Origin: Halohasta litorea
GTDB taxonomy: Archaea > Halobacteriota > Halobacteria > Halobacteriales > Haloferacaceae
Assembly: GCF_024494645.1 (NCBI RefSeq)
Contig: NZ_JANHDJ010000014.1
Coordinates: 1-34,264 of the forward strand
Direction: 5' to 3'
Length of the DNA: 34,264 nucleotides
Each line of letters opens with the position of its first letter. Position 1 is the stretch's first letter. Under the pieces are notes generated by a model. The model worked only from the letters and a program-made list of their open reading frames with translations, did no database searches and was not told where the DNA came from. This document shows positions 1 through 8,524 of this stretch, piece after piece. A program made the position numbers and the translations under genes.

Positions 1-70
1 GCGTCTCGGTCTCCACGACATTGAAGAACGACTCTACCGAAGGATCATCTTGCAGGGTCGCTGAACTCAT
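1..70 (-). CDS. N-terminal start of an unidentified gene, cut by the window edge
   Basis: A minus-strand reading frame opens with ATG at 70 and reads MSSATLQDDPSVESFFNVV up to the window edge. A strong Shine-Dalgarno-like GAGGTG lies directly before the start, which makes this a plausible real gene start. Only about 23 residues are visible, so no family can be named. It is divergent from the membrane-protein gene that starts at 536. Confidence 0.45.
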   Translation of the reverse strand, partial: MSSATLQDDPSVESFFNVVETET

Positions 71-535
71 TCCACCTCAGCGTTCACCCTGCTCTTTGGT
101 GTGTTACTCGTTCTATGACACCCTCGACGTATAGGAAATATTTATCATGGTCTTCTACAATACTCCAATTGCTTCAGAAACCGAATCGCAGGAGTGGTTT
201 CTGATGGAGAAGAGTACATACCGTCACAAAGTGATGATATGGATGGATCCAGTACGTGATGCTGAAATACATCACCACAAAAAAGTAAGAACACAAAACA
301 TCGACTTCAATCAGATATAAAGACGGTCAAACATATCTGAGGGAAGTCTGGATAGTGTCATCCAGTCGGTAGCTGGATTGGAAACAATTGGGTTACCGAG
401 GATTAGAGACATAAATGTACACAAATACACAAATCAAAAACATGATAGTAAGAAATCGTATGAAACACCAAACGAACTGTATCGTTACTCAAATGGAGCC
501 ATCAACTACTCGGCTACCGAGAACAGGAGAAACCG
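71..535. other. AT-rich intergenic region between divergent genes
   Basis: No convincing gene is present in these 465 bases. The stretch is clearly more AT-rich than the flanking genes. Visible structure: a small hairpin (ATCCAG at 360-365 pairing with CTGGAT at 373-378) and two related copies of GGYTACCGAG near 391-400 and 512-521, the second just before the start of the next gene. It probably carries promoters for both flanking genes. Confidence 0.4.
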
Positions 536-1489
536 ATGGTTACTGAAGCCCTGATGGATCCGTCATTCTGGTTTGCCGCCTTTGCTGGAGGTGCTTTCGG
601 TGCAGCTATCGGTGGGCTTCCAGCGTTCATCTTTACGGGCTTCATTATCATCGCTGGTGAGGCTGCGGCCCTTGCTGGAGCTGACGGAAACATAACGAAC
701 CTCCTCGGCTTTGGACCGCTCTTTGGGCCACATGTCTCATTCGCCGGCGGTGCTGCTGCTGCCGCATATGCGGCTAAACAAGGCTATCTGGACGATGGGA
801 AAGATATTCTCTCACCACTCGGCACACATCATACTGACGTACTGCTTGTTGGAGGAATCTTTGGTCTCTTTGGTTTTGCCGGGACTGAACTCCTCAATTC
901 AGTACAGTTCGGGACGGATAACATTGCTTTGATGGTGTTCGTCTCTGCACTCGTTCACCGTGTCGTCTTTGGCTACAGTATCATCGGCGAGGTCTACGGG
1001 AACAACGTCTTCGATATGGGGCCGTTTGAACGGGGCGAGGAGGACGCTCCAGGAATCTGGCTGCCATGGCAGTACAAATGGGATGGTGTCGCTATGATTG
1101 GTGCCATTGGCGGATTGGTCGGTGGATTCACTTACGTTGCGACCGGGAGTGTTGCACTAGTCTTCGGTATCAGTGCAGCGAGTCTCATCATACTCAACGT
1201 TGGCATCGATAATTTCCCAGTCACCCATCACGCTACCCTGCCTGGTGCAGTCGGTGCAGTAAGTGCTGATGCCTCGGGATACAGTGTAACAATCGTCATG
1301 CTTGTTGCGCTCATGTTTGGTGTCTTCGGGACCGTAATCGGAGAGGTCGCTGAGCGGATCTTCTACGCTCACGGAAAGACACACGTTGATCCACCAGCAG
1401 CTGCAATTGTTGCGTCGGGTCTCCTTGCAACCGTGCTGGTTGCTACCGGTGTCTTTTCATCGACCTTTTGGCCTACCTTTGGCCTCTAA
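536..1489 (+). CDS. Multi-pass membrane protein (haloarchaeal family, probably DUF7973)
   Basis: A 317-residue integral membrane protein with roughly eight to nine hydrophobic segments. It is rich in small residues (repeated GGAFGA, GGAAAAAYAA and GGFTYVATG stretches) and has conserved-looking loops such as GPLFGPHVSFAGG, MGPFERGEE and PVTHHATLP. From memory this resembles a haloarchaeal family catalogued as DUF7973, which I cannot confirm here. The ATG at 536 is supported by AGGAGA at 525-530, an appropriate distance upstream. It lies 320 bases before a TIM-barrel/Tm-1-like gene pair on the same strand, and I infer that it acts with them, perhaps as a transporter for their small-molecule substrate. 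Histidines in the loops could bind a ligand. No direct functional evidence is visible. Confidence 0.75.
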   Translation: MVTEALMDPSFWFAAFAGGAFGAAIGGLPAFIFTGFIIIAGEAAALAGADGNITNLLGFGPLFGPHVSFAGGAAAAAYAAKQGYLDDGKDILSPLGTHHTDVLLVGGIFGLFGFAGTELLNSVQFGTDNIALMVFVSALVHRVVFGYSIIGEVYGNNVFDMGPFERGEEDAPGIWLPWQYKWDGVAMIGAIGGLVGGFTYVATGSVALVFGISAASLIILNVGIDNFPVTHHATLPGAVGAVSADASGYSVTIVMLVALMFGVFGTVIGEVAERIFYAHGKTHVDPPAAAIVASGLLATVLVATGVFSSTFWPTFGL

Positions 1490-1809
1490 CAACCCACACT
1501 AACGTTACCACACTCCTTTCCCGTTCTCTATGTGAGTACGGGCAACCGGCAGCATGATCACCTGTCGGTTTTGGCTGTCCTGATTCCTGTTTTCCATCAA
1601 AAATGGCTATCGAGAATGAAATAGCAGATATATCTGATCAATTTGAAATCGTTACCTGTTGTAATATTACTAACAGTAGTATGTGGTCTGTCTCATAGTT
1701 TGCTATTCACTGTTTTACACCCCTAATTGGATCCTACCTTATTACATAAATCCTCACTAACTATTGCAATGATCGTTACCTTCATATTCCAATACCATTA
1801 CCGATAACT
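1490..1809. other. AT-rich intergenic region, likely promoter of the TIM-barrel gene
   Basis: No gene is seen in these 320 bases. The sequence is much more AT-rich than the GC-rich gene that follows. TATA-like stretches occur near 1742-1749 (ACATAAAT) and 1782-1788 (TCATATT). The latter is about 25 bases before the GTG start at 1810, as expected for a leaderless haloarchaeal transcript. Confidence 0.4.
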
Positions 1810-2643
1810 GTGCAGTTTACACGAGAAGAGTCTACTAGCAGGCTCAAAGAACTGGCTGCAGCAGGAGAACCGATCATCGGCGCGGGAGCAGGTACAGGAA
1901 TGTCGGCGAAGTTCGCCGAGCGCGGCGGCGTCGATCTTCTGATCATCTACAACTCCGGGCGGTATCGGATGAACGGTCGTGGCTCGCTGGCAGGCATACT
2001 GCCGTATGGTGACGCCAACGAGATCGTCGTCGACATGGGCAGGCAGGTGCTGCCGGTCGTCGAGGACACGCCCGTGCTGGCAGGGGTCAACGGCACCGAT
2101 CCCTTTCGGCAGATGGACGTGTTTATCGAGGACCTGCGCCGTCAAGGGTTCTCGGGCGTTCAGAACTTCCCAACTGTCGGCCTGATCGACGAGGACAGCA
2201 GCTACCGCCAGAACCTCGAAGAGACCGGAATGGGCTACGACAAGGAAGTCGAGATGATCCGCGAGGCCGCTGATCAGGGCATGCTCACCTGTCCCTACGT
2301 CTTCACCGAGGAGCAGGCCCGCGCAATGACCGAGGCCGGAGCCGACGTGATCGTCTCCCACATGGGGCTGACCACCTCCGGCGACATCGGCGCGGAGACG
2401 GCCCTCGACCTCGAGACGGCTGCCGAGCGTGTCCAGGCCCACCACGATGCCGCCAAGGACGTCAACGAGGACGTCATGGTCATCTGCCACGGCGGCCCGA
2501 TCGCGTGGCCCGATGACGCCGAGTACGTGCTCAACAACACCGAGGGCGTCGTCGGCTTCTTCGGGGCTTCAAGTATCGAACGCCTCCCGACCGAGGAGGC
2601 GATCCAGGAGCAGGCCCGCGAGTTCAAGGAGATCGAGTTCTGA
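1810..2643 (+). CDS. PEP-hydrolase-family TIM-barrel protein
   Basis: A 277-residue TIM-barrel protein of the phosphoenolpyruvate-hydrolase-like family (PF09370 type). Visible family features are the N-terminal GAGAGTGMSAKFAERGG loop, DLLIIYNSGRYRMNGRGSLAG, the GFSGVQNFPTVGLID strand-loop near residue 117, and a C-terminal CHGGPIAWPDDAEYVL segment. The start is GTG at 1810; no Shine-Dalgarno sequence precedes it, consistent with leaderless translation. Its stop overlaps the start of the Tm-1-like gene by one base (TGATG), so the two are translationally coupled. In plants the same two domains form one protein (Tm-1), in the opposite order. The reaction in archaea is not established; the PEP-hydrolase name comes from few members. 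It is GC-rich with good haloarchaeal codon use, unlike the flanking DNA. Confidence 0.85.
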   Translation: MQFTREESTSRLKELAAAGEPIIGAGAGTGMSAKFAERGGVDLLIIYNSGRYRMNGRGSLAGILPYGDANEIVVDMGRQVLPVVEDTPVLAGVNGTDPFRQMDVFIEDLRRQGFSGVQNFPTVGLIDEDSSYRQNLEETGMGYDKEVEMIREAADQGMLTCPYVFTEEQARAMTEAGADVIVSHMGLTTSGDIGAETALDLETAAERVQAHHDAAKDVNEDVMVICHGGPIAWPDDAEYVLNNTEGVVGFFGASSIERLPTEEAIQEQAREFKEIEF

Positions 2644-3863
2644 TGACCGTTGTCATCATCGGCACGTTGGATACGAAACATGATGAGATTGGATTTGCAC
2701 GAGACGTAATTCAGTCTCAGGGTATTGACACACATGTCATCGACACGGGTGTTCTCGGTGAACCAGGATTCGAACCAGAGACCTCGGCCGATGAGGTCGC
2801 TGAGGCCGCCGGGACATCGCTCGAACACCTCCGAGAGGAGGCTGATCGTGGCGAGGCGATGGAAGCAATGGGTAAGGGGGCCGCCGAAATCACCGAACGT
2901 ATGTATGAGAAAGGAAGTCTCAAGGGTGTGTTAGGACTTGGCGGTTCGGGGAACACCTCGATCGCGACGACTGCAATGGGAAGGCTTCCAGTCGGCGTCC
3001 CAAAACTGATGGTGTCGACGGTAGCCTCTGGCGACGTCCAACCCTACGTCGGAATCAAGGATGTAATGATGATGTACTCGGTCGCCGACATCGAGGGGCT
3101 TAACCAGCTCTCTCGACAGGTGATCTCTAATGCTTCCCTCGCTATGGTCGGCATGGTCGAAAACGAGCCGAACGTCGAGGTCGAGGAGAAGCCGACCATC
3201 GGGATCACGATGTTCGGCGTGACGACACCGTGTGCCAAAACTGCACGGGCGTATCTTGAAGACCGTGGCTACGAAACCATCGTCTTTCATGCGACCGGGA
3301 CCGGCGGCCGGGCGATGGAGAACCTCATCCGCGAGGGGGTCATCGACGGTGTCCTGGATCTAACGCTGACTGAGTGGGCTGACGAGCTCGTTGGTGGTGA
3401 TCTCAATGCTGGGCCGGATCGACTCGATGCAGCTGCTGAGGAAGGCATCCCTCAGGTTGTTTCGACGGGCGCACTCGATATGGTTAACTTCGGGCCGCAT
3501 GACTCGGTCCCTGAAGAGTTTGAGGGGCGGACATTCCATATCCACAACCCACAGGTAACGCTCATGCGGACGACTCCGGAAGAAAATACTAAACTCGGCG
3601 AAATTATCGGCGAGAAGCTCAACACCGCAAATGGACCGACCGCACTTGCCCTTCCGCTCGAGGGGGTCTCGATGCTCGATGTAGAAGGCGAGGACTTCTA
3701 CGATCCTGATGCCGACGAGGCACTGTTCGACGCGCTTCGGGAAACCATCGACGACGGAGTCGAATTGATTGAGATGGAGACCGATATCAATGATGATGAC
3801 TTCGCCAAGAGAATCGCTGAAACACTCGATAAGTACATGTGCACAGATGAACCCCAGTTATGA
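2643..3863 (+). CDS. Tm-1-like ATP-binding protein (UPF0261)
   Basis: A 406-residue UPF0261/Tm-1-like protein of about the usual family length. The N-terminus VVIIGTLDTKHDE is the family hallmark strand and loop. Further conserved segments are GVLGLGGSGNTSIATTAM near residue 95, PKLMVSTVASGDV, and the second-domain start PTIGITMFGVTTPCA near residue 184. The family has an ATP-binding N-terminal domain; in tomato Tm-1 it binds a viral replication protein, but the native enzymatic role is unknown. The ATG overlaps the stop of the TIM-barrel gene, so both products are probably made in matched amounts and act as a complex. The operon ends here: 52 bases downstream lies an inverted repeat and then a decayed tnpB. 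Confidence 0.88.
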   Translation: MTVVIIGTLDTKHDEIGFARDVIQSQGIDTHVIDTGVLGEPGFEPETSADEVAEAAGTSLEHLREEADRGEAMEAMGKGAAEITERMYEKGSLKGVLGLGGSGNTSIATTAMGRLPVGVPKLMVSTVASGDVQPYVGIKDVMMMYSVADIEGLNQLSRQVISNASLAMVGMVENEPNVEVEEKPTIGITMFGVTTPCAKTARAYLEDRGYETIVFHATGTGGRAMENLIREGVIDGVLDLTLTEWADELVGGDLNAGPDRLDAAAEEGIPQVVSTGALDMVNFGPHDSVPEEFEGRTFHIHNPQVTLMRTTPEENTKLGEIIGEKLNTANGPTALALPLEGVSMLDVEGEDFYDPDADEALFDALRETIDDGVELIEMETDINDDDFAKRIAETLDKYMCTDEPQL

Positions 3864-3915
3864 ATCTATGAGGTTCCAAAAGGGTAGTATTCGAATTAAC
3901 TGATCCCATGCAAAG

Positions 3916-3972
3916 CTGAACTGTTACATCTATTTTTAGCTATTTTCGGTTACTGTTTCTGAAACAGTTCAG
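3916..3972. repeat. Nested inverted repeat downstream of the Tm-1-like gene
   Basis: CTGAACTGTT (3916-3925) pairs perfectly with AACAGTTCAG (3963-3972). Inside the right arm is a second perfect palindrome, ACTGTTTC-T-GAAACAGT (3952-3968). A T-run (TATTTTT, 3931-3937) lies in the loop. It could terminate the Tm-1 operon, or be the right-end hairpin of the IS200/IS605-type element whose degraded tnpB ends at 4009. Confidence 0.5.
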
Positions 3973-4008
3973 TAAGTGTATTATGTCTGGTTATTCCTGT
4001 GAATTACA

Positions 4009-4627
4009 CTACTCACTCACCGCTGATGCGGTTCCTTGAAGTAGAGCTTCCTGGTTCGATGACATTCTTTGTAGGAAACGTGGTGGTTCCCGTAGAGAGC
4101 GCAGTCTCCACGGCGTTTGTTTGGAGCATCCCACTCCTACATCTTCGATGTCGCGAGAAAGAATGTTTCACACTGCGTTCGTGTCCCAGTCCGCATCAAA
4201 CCCTCTGGTAGGATAGGAATGTTCACGAACCTACAACGATTTCTCCGTCAAGACACCACTGGACACCCATTCTTTAGTCGTCCCCTCCCGCTTACATTTG
4301 GATTCGAGTAACGAGAGAAACATCCGCCACGCAGCAGTGCGCGGTGTTGCGACTGTTCGACGCCAATTTGATTATTCTTTTCACGTTCATGTCTTCAACC
4401 GCTACGAGATCGTACCCTCTCGCATAGTAGTTCGGAAGTATATGCAAGAAGTCGCGGCGTTTCCGTCGGGGATCGGCGTGATACTCCGCGACCCGACGCC
4501 GTTGTTCCTCGTTGTTGTTCGATCTGTATTGCTTCCACGAGAGTTTCTGTTGCTCCCGTTCCAAGAGTTCGCGTTCGTCGAGTTTGCACGGACTAATGAC
4601 GTGAGTTAGAGGGTGATTTTCCTTCAC
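4009..4627 (-). pseudogene. tnpB: Degraded tnpB (IS1341-type, IS200/IS605 group), C-terminal half
   Basis: Reading the minus strand gives recognisable pieces of the haloarchaeal RNA-guided nuclease TnpB: KLSWKQYRSNNNEEQRRRVA, then RRKRRDFLHILPNYYARGYD, then LVAVEDMNVKRI and SNSRNTA. After a frameshift come KCKREGTTKEW, SGVLTEKSL, a stop, VREHSYPTRGFDADWDTNAV, a stop, and NILSRDIEDVGVG. The tail AVETALSTGTTTFPTKNVIEP runs into GTASAVSE and a stop at 4009. The zinc-ribbon cysteines of the family are mutated, the first half of the protein is missing, and about ten codons are deleted before the ribbon. The gene is dead. The 5' side stops next to the IS6-derived MITE at 4639. Confidence 0.85.
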
Positions 4628-4638
4628 CTACTCGGCTT

Positions 4639-4782
4639 GGCAGTGTTCAGATAAGGATTGAAGGATGAGGCGTTACGTTTTCAAAGTAATCTATGCCCGA
4701 AAACGAACGCCTCAGAAATAGTCTCGACCGCATCCAGTTTGATTTTGTGGAATGAGAAGAATCAGCTTATCTGAACATTACC
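4639..4782 (+). mobile_element. 144-bp MITE derived from an IS6-family element
   Basis: Imperfect terminal inverted repeats: GGCAGTGTTCAGATAAG at 4639-4655 and, reading inward on the other strand, GGTAATGTTCAGATAAG ending at 4782. Between them is a 20-codon reading frame from ATG 4693 to TGA 4755 reading MPENERLRNSLDRIQFDFVE, which matches the first residues typical of haloarchaeal IS6 (ISH14-like) transposases. The body of the transposase is gone. It looks like an internal-deletion derivative that would need a full IS6 element elsewhere to move. No clear target duplication is visible. Confidence 0.78.
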
Positions 4783-4799
4783 GGTGCATCCAACCGAAA

Positions 4800-5822
4800 T
4801 TAGAACAATATTTCAAATCGTGCTCCGCCTTCGTTACTTTCTGTTACTGATATATCCCATCCGTGCCCTTCGACGATTTGATTCACAATTGAAAGCCCAT
4901 AACCAGTCCCTTTCTGATTTGTCGAATAACCATGTTCGAATATTTTAGAAAGACCTGAATCCGAAATTCCAGAACCATCATCTGAGATATATATTCCATC
5001 CTTATTGGATATTTTTCCAATACGAACTGTAACATCTTTTCCAGCATGTTCAATTGCGTTGCGGATAAGGTTCTCTAGAATTTGACAAAATCTACTTTCA
5101 TCCGCCTCAATATCTCCTAAATCCCCTTCAATCTGTAGCGTAGCTTGATGTGTCTCGACTCGATTCCATGATTCTCGGACACTATTGTTGATATTGACCA
5201 ATTCAGTTTCTCCAATAAACTGACCTTCCTTTGAAAGTATGAGAATGTCATCGATGAGTTCGTCGATTCGGGATAGAGAATTTGAAACTTTCTCTAGTTC
5301 TGGCATATTTTGTTCTTGTTGAGCTATTTTAGTATATCCTTGTGCGACCGAAAGTGGATTACGGATATCATGTGCAAGAATGTCTGCGAATTCGTTTAGA
5401 CGATCTCTTTGTTTTTGGAGCTGTTTTTCTCGTTCTCGCCTCTCCGAGATGTCTCGAATAATTCCTGTGAAATACTGTTTATCGTCATGTTTGTGTTCAC
5501 GGAGGCTAATGAGTGTCGGTACTTCGTGCCCGTCTTTATGGAGGGCAGGTAATTCCATCCCATTCCAGTTGATGTTCCGATTTCCTGTTTCTACATATGA
5601 CTTAAGTGCTGCAGCATGTACTGGTTCGAGACGCTCTGGAATTATCTTCATTTTAGAGCTCCCGATAAGCTCGTCTGGTGTATATCCTAGAATATCTTCG
5701 ATAGCTGGGTTAGCGTAGACGATGTCACTATTTTCATCGATTGTAAGCATACCTTCCGCTGCATTTTCAACGAGCGTCTGAAAAAAGTCATTGGAAGAAA
5801 CGGGAAGTTGGTGTGGAGGCAT
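4800..5822 (-). CDS. PAS-domain sensor histidine kinase
   Basis: A 340-residue kinase with no membrane segments. A PAS domain occupies about residues 12-130 (ENAAEGMLTIDENSDIVYAN at the start, GIIRDISERRE at the PAC end). A short coiled coil leads to the HisKA H-box ADILAHDIRNPLSV, with the phosphoacceptor at H151. A complete HATPase domain follows, with N-box NLIRNAIEHAG, G1 DDGSGI and G2 GTGYGLSIV. The start is supported by GGTGA just before ATG 5822. No response regulator is adjacent, so it is an orphan, as is common in haloarchaea; the signal is unknown. The gene is distinctly AT-rich (AAT, AAA, ATA and TTT codons frequent) compared with the phn region, which suggests transfer from a lower-GC haloarchaeon. 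Confidence 0.92.
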   Translation of the reverse strand: MPPHQLPVSSNDFFQTLVENAAEGMLTIDENSDIVYANPAIEDILGYTPDELIGSSKMKIIPERLEPVHAAALKSYVETGNRNINWNGMELPALHKDGHEVPTLISLREHKHDDKQYFTGIIRDISERREREKQLQKQRDRLNEFADILAHDIRNPLSVAQGYTKIAQQEQNMPELEKVSNSLSRIDELIDDILILSKEGQFIGETELVNINNSVRESWNRVETHQATLQIEGDLGDIEADESRFCQILENLIRNAIEHAGKDVTVRIGKISNKDGIYISDDGSGISDSGLSKIFEHGYSTNQKGTGYGLSIVNQIVEGHGWDISVTESNEGGARFEILF

Positions 5823-6048
5823 TATCTCACCATTCTACTATGCAACATACATAGTACATCCTCCCCATACATTAAAATAATTGTGTTATATCATTCACAG
5901 TAATATTCGATCTGGCTGTCGATCTCTTAGTTCGGAAGCACTGTAGGACGCTATCTTGTTCACCACTCGAAAGTGCCTGCAATATTATGCCGGCTTGCCC
6001 ACTTTTTTGTGGATGCTTTGGTTTTCCTGCTATGAAGAGGGAAACTAT

Positions 6049-6648
6049 ATGTCACTTACCAATACACATCGACCGGCGAACATGCGTGAGCGATACCGCT
6101 TGATGGCTGATTCTGTCTCTCGACTGTTTGTAATCGGTGCTGTCGTAGTCCCCCTAGTATTTCCTATCTTGGGCTATCTTTCGAATGATCTCCGGGTCAT
6201 GTTTACCGTCCACCTCATCCTTGGTGCGTTCTGGTTCGGGACTGCCGTGCTGGGAGCTGTCGTGCTCGGCCCAGTCATGGGGAACCTCTCCGATGAAGCC
6301 AACGCCGAGTTCGCCGAAGGGTTCGTTCCGCGGATGAACCTGTTGATGGAACCGGTCTCGGTTGGTGCAATTGGCTCTGGCATCGGCCTTGCCGATATGA
6401 TGGGGTTGTGGGCAGCCCCGACATCGTCATTGTGGGCTTCGCTTGTCCTCGCCGTCGCTCTACTCGTGCTTGGGTTTGGCCCACTCCACAAATTCACAGC
6501 CGGGATGTTCGACGAAATTGCTGCCGACGAGACTGACCACGAGCGCCTCGCCTCCCTGAATAAGAAATATGGTATGCTGAGTCTAGTTGAACTCGTCCTC
6601 ATGATCGCTATCGTTGCAACGATGTCTGGCATCCGGTGGGGCTTCTAA
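6049..6648 (+). CDS. Small four-TM membrane protein (CopD/DUF2269-like)
   Basis: A 199-residue membrane protein with about four transmembrane segments: residues 25-44, 53-77, 125-145 and 178-198. The second segment, HLILGAFWFGTAVLGAVVLGP, resembles the histidine-containing helix of DUF2269/CopD-like proteins. I chose ATG 6049 because GAGG lies a few bases upstream and the frame before it lacks protein-like character, although an upstream extension to 5956 stays open. A histidine in helix 2 could bind heme or metal, but this is inference. It sits alone among pseudogenes, with no operon partner. Confidence 0.6.
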   Translation: MSLTNTHRPANMRERYRLMADSVSRLFVIGAVVVPLVFPILGYLSNDLRVMFTVHLILGAFWFGTAVLGAVVLGPVMGNLSDEANAEFAEGFVPRMNLLMEPVSVGAIGSGIGLADMMGLWAAPTSSLWASLVLAVALLVLGFGPLHKFTAGMFDEIAADETDHERLASLNKKYGMLSLVELVLMIAIVATMSGIRWGF

Positions 6649-6654
6649 TACTAA

Positions 6655-6957
6655 ACCGGACGTCTCGATCCGGGAAGGTACCTATACCGATCCGAGCGTT
6701 CGTCGAGGTGCCGCTGCCGTCGGTCAAGAAATCGGTGGCCGGTGTGTGTTCCGTCAGTGTGCGACCGGCGGCAGTGATGTCAAGAAAATCCGGGCGGCCG
6801 GGATTCCGGCCATCGAGTCTGCAGTCGGCAGCGAGACGGCCCATTAGGTAGACAAGTACGTCTCGGTCGACGCCCTTGAAGCAACGGTCGAGTGGTAAGA
6901 CGATATGCATCAGCTGGCTGCCCTCGGTAAGAACTATCAACAATGGCCGTCGATGTA
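6655..6957 (+). pseudogene. C-terminal remnant of an M20-family metallopeptidase
   Basis: The translation reads PDVSIREGTYTDPSVRRGAA, then ATGGSDVKKIRAAGIPAIES, AVGSETAH, an in-frame stop at 6845, and VDKYVSVDALEATVEW followed by another stop. This matches the C-terminal end of ArgE/DapE-type M20 peptidases: G-G-(S/T)-D-x-(K/R) near the metal site, GIPA(I/V), and the final AH-x-x-DEYV zinc-ligand motif, here KYV. The first three quarters of the gene are missing and the remainder has stops. It starts directly after the membrane-protein gene, so a deletion probably joined the two. Confidence 0.7.
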
Positions 6958-7020
6958 AGCAGAAATAAATTTAAAACATATGTGAAATTATAGAAAACTG
7001 GTGGTACGGTCTAGTTAGTC

Positions 7021-7505
7021 TCACCTCAGTTGGCATTCGATCAACTAGCGATTGATGCGGTCGCTAGCGGTTATAATATTGTGTAAATTTCAAATACAAT
7101 CGGCGAGCGATTGCCTGACTGTCCACTCACGAATTATGGCAGCAGTCGATCCTCATTTTGGGTGTGTAAAAACATTTTTGATAAGGTTTCGGTCGGTATA
7201 CTCACGCCGACTACTGAGCCATAATCAATCGAAAGAGAGTCTGAAAGTCAGAGGTATCAACGAGAAACACGGCTCCGGAGAGATCGTGTTTCTCGGAGAA
7301 TCTATGTAGAAACGCAGCAGATAGATCAGTGCCGTGAGTTCCAAACAAATCAACACTCAGAGTCAATTTGGCACCAAGGTATATTGTACTATACAGCCAA
7401 GACCGCTCGCCATTAATTTTGATAGTGGTTTCGTCTACAGCGACCCGCTTCGGCTGCGCCTCAGGCAGGTTGAGAACAGTATCTGTTACTTGTCACATCT
7501 ACTGG
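7021..7505 (-). pseudogene. Degraded IS6-like DDE transposase
   Basis: The minus strand reads VLNLPEAQPKRVAVDETTIK with INGERSWLYSTIYLG, then GTHGTDLSAAFLHRFSEKHD, LSGAVFLVD, then stops, KMRIDCCHNS, a stop, and ARRLYLKFTQYYNR, a stop, RPHQSLVDRMPTEV. This follows the catalytic domain of the haloarchaeal IS6-type transposases: VDET with the first Asp, FLVD with the second, and the YYN-RPHQ-L tail. At least four stops interrupt it, and the N-terminal helix-turn-helix is missing. It belongs to a different branch from the 4639-4782 MITE. Confidence 0.75.
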
Positions 7506-7582
7506 AAGATTGTCTAGTGAGACCGTTATACACCGAGTAATCGTAGATATGTTCGTGTATATCTGAACGAACAGCCGGTAAC

Positions 7583-8278
7583 ATGGCGACCGAACGCCGC
7601 TCAATCAGCATCACCGGTCTTTCGTCCGGTCGGGACACCGACAAGAGTTCGTCTACGTCCTCAGCACCCAGCGATGATCCGGCAGTTCGCCTCACTGCCG
7701 GAGACAGTGGGACAGCCGGTACGTGAACCGTCGACATCTCGGACCCCTCGACCGACGAGCCAGTCGAGATCTCACTTGCCGACGATACGACCGATAGCGA
7801 CGGCGAGCAGTCGATGGGAACGATCATCGTCGACCACACCGTTGCCGACGAGAACATCCAGGACGTAACGTTCAGCGTGAACCTCCGAAAGTCGCGGCTC
7901 GATGACTCGGGACTCGACCCTGAATCGGTTGCGCTCTACCGTGGTGAGACGACTCAGTGGAACCGGCTGCCAACGACTGTCGTCAAGGAGACCGACTCGC
8001 AGTACACGTTTGAGGCGATCTCTCCGAGACTGTCGACGTTTATCATTGGCGCGGTCTCGGTCGCAGACCAGCAGCCAGCGTCGTCAACTGATTCAAACAC
8101 AACTGACACGCCTGACGAACCAGCCACGACAGCTGATAACTCACCCGGCTTCGATGCCGGGCTTACAGTAATCACTATGCTAGTTGGGACCCTCACTGCC
8201 CGACAGGTTAGTTACTGGTGGAGGAGAACCCTGACTCGCCTTAAGAACGGTGACCTGTTGTTGCAACCTAGGCAATAG
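7583..8278 (+). pseudogene. Remnant of a PGF-pre-PGF / PGF-CTERM surface protein
   Basis: From 7814 the frame reads MGTIIVDHTVADENIQDVTF, then LRKSRLDDSGLDPESVALYR and SPRLSTFIIGA, the pattern of the PGF-pre-PGF domain that precedes the PGF-CTERM sorting signal on archaeosortase-A substrates. The C-terminus, after a Thr/Asp-rich linker, is SPGFDAGLTVITMLVGTLTA followed by RQVSYWWRR: a decayed PGF motif, hydrophobic helix and basic tail. Upstream, the same frame is open from 7583 but broken by TGA at 7724. The large N-terminal part of the surface protein is absent. The frame from 7814 has no Shine-Dalgarno sequence, so a functional short protein is unlikely. Confidence 0.65.
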
Positions 8279-8524
8279 TCTGAGGTGGGGGTTAACTTGG
8301 GTTGTGGAAGCAGTCTGAGCCAGCAAGGATTCAAATCAAAACACCTCCCTCGGCTTTTGAAAGAGACACAGCAGGAGTTGAGGCCGGTTGTCTCAATGCA
8401 TATAGCTCGTCATCGAGTTGGTTTGTGAAGTCTCAGTTGCCACAACATAGTAAGGATTGCTGAAGCAGACCGCCTTACACACGTATCGAAAAACCCCTAT
8501 GACAGCCTCTCTGATTGTTACGAG

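Noticed and set aside
1798-2490. 230-codon minus-strand open frame opposite the PEP-hydrolase gene
   Set aside because: It is the antisense shadow of a GC-rich gene; it has no family-like motifs, and the plus-strand protein is clearly real.
4631-4790. Target-site duplication around the IS6-derived MITE
   Set aside because: The eight bases on the two sides (CTCGGCTT and GGTGCATC) do not match.
7814-8278. A short intact 154-residue gene
   Set aside because: It begins inside a PGF-pre-PGF domain that normally ends a long surface protein; there is no signal peptide or ribosome site, and the upstream frame is broken.
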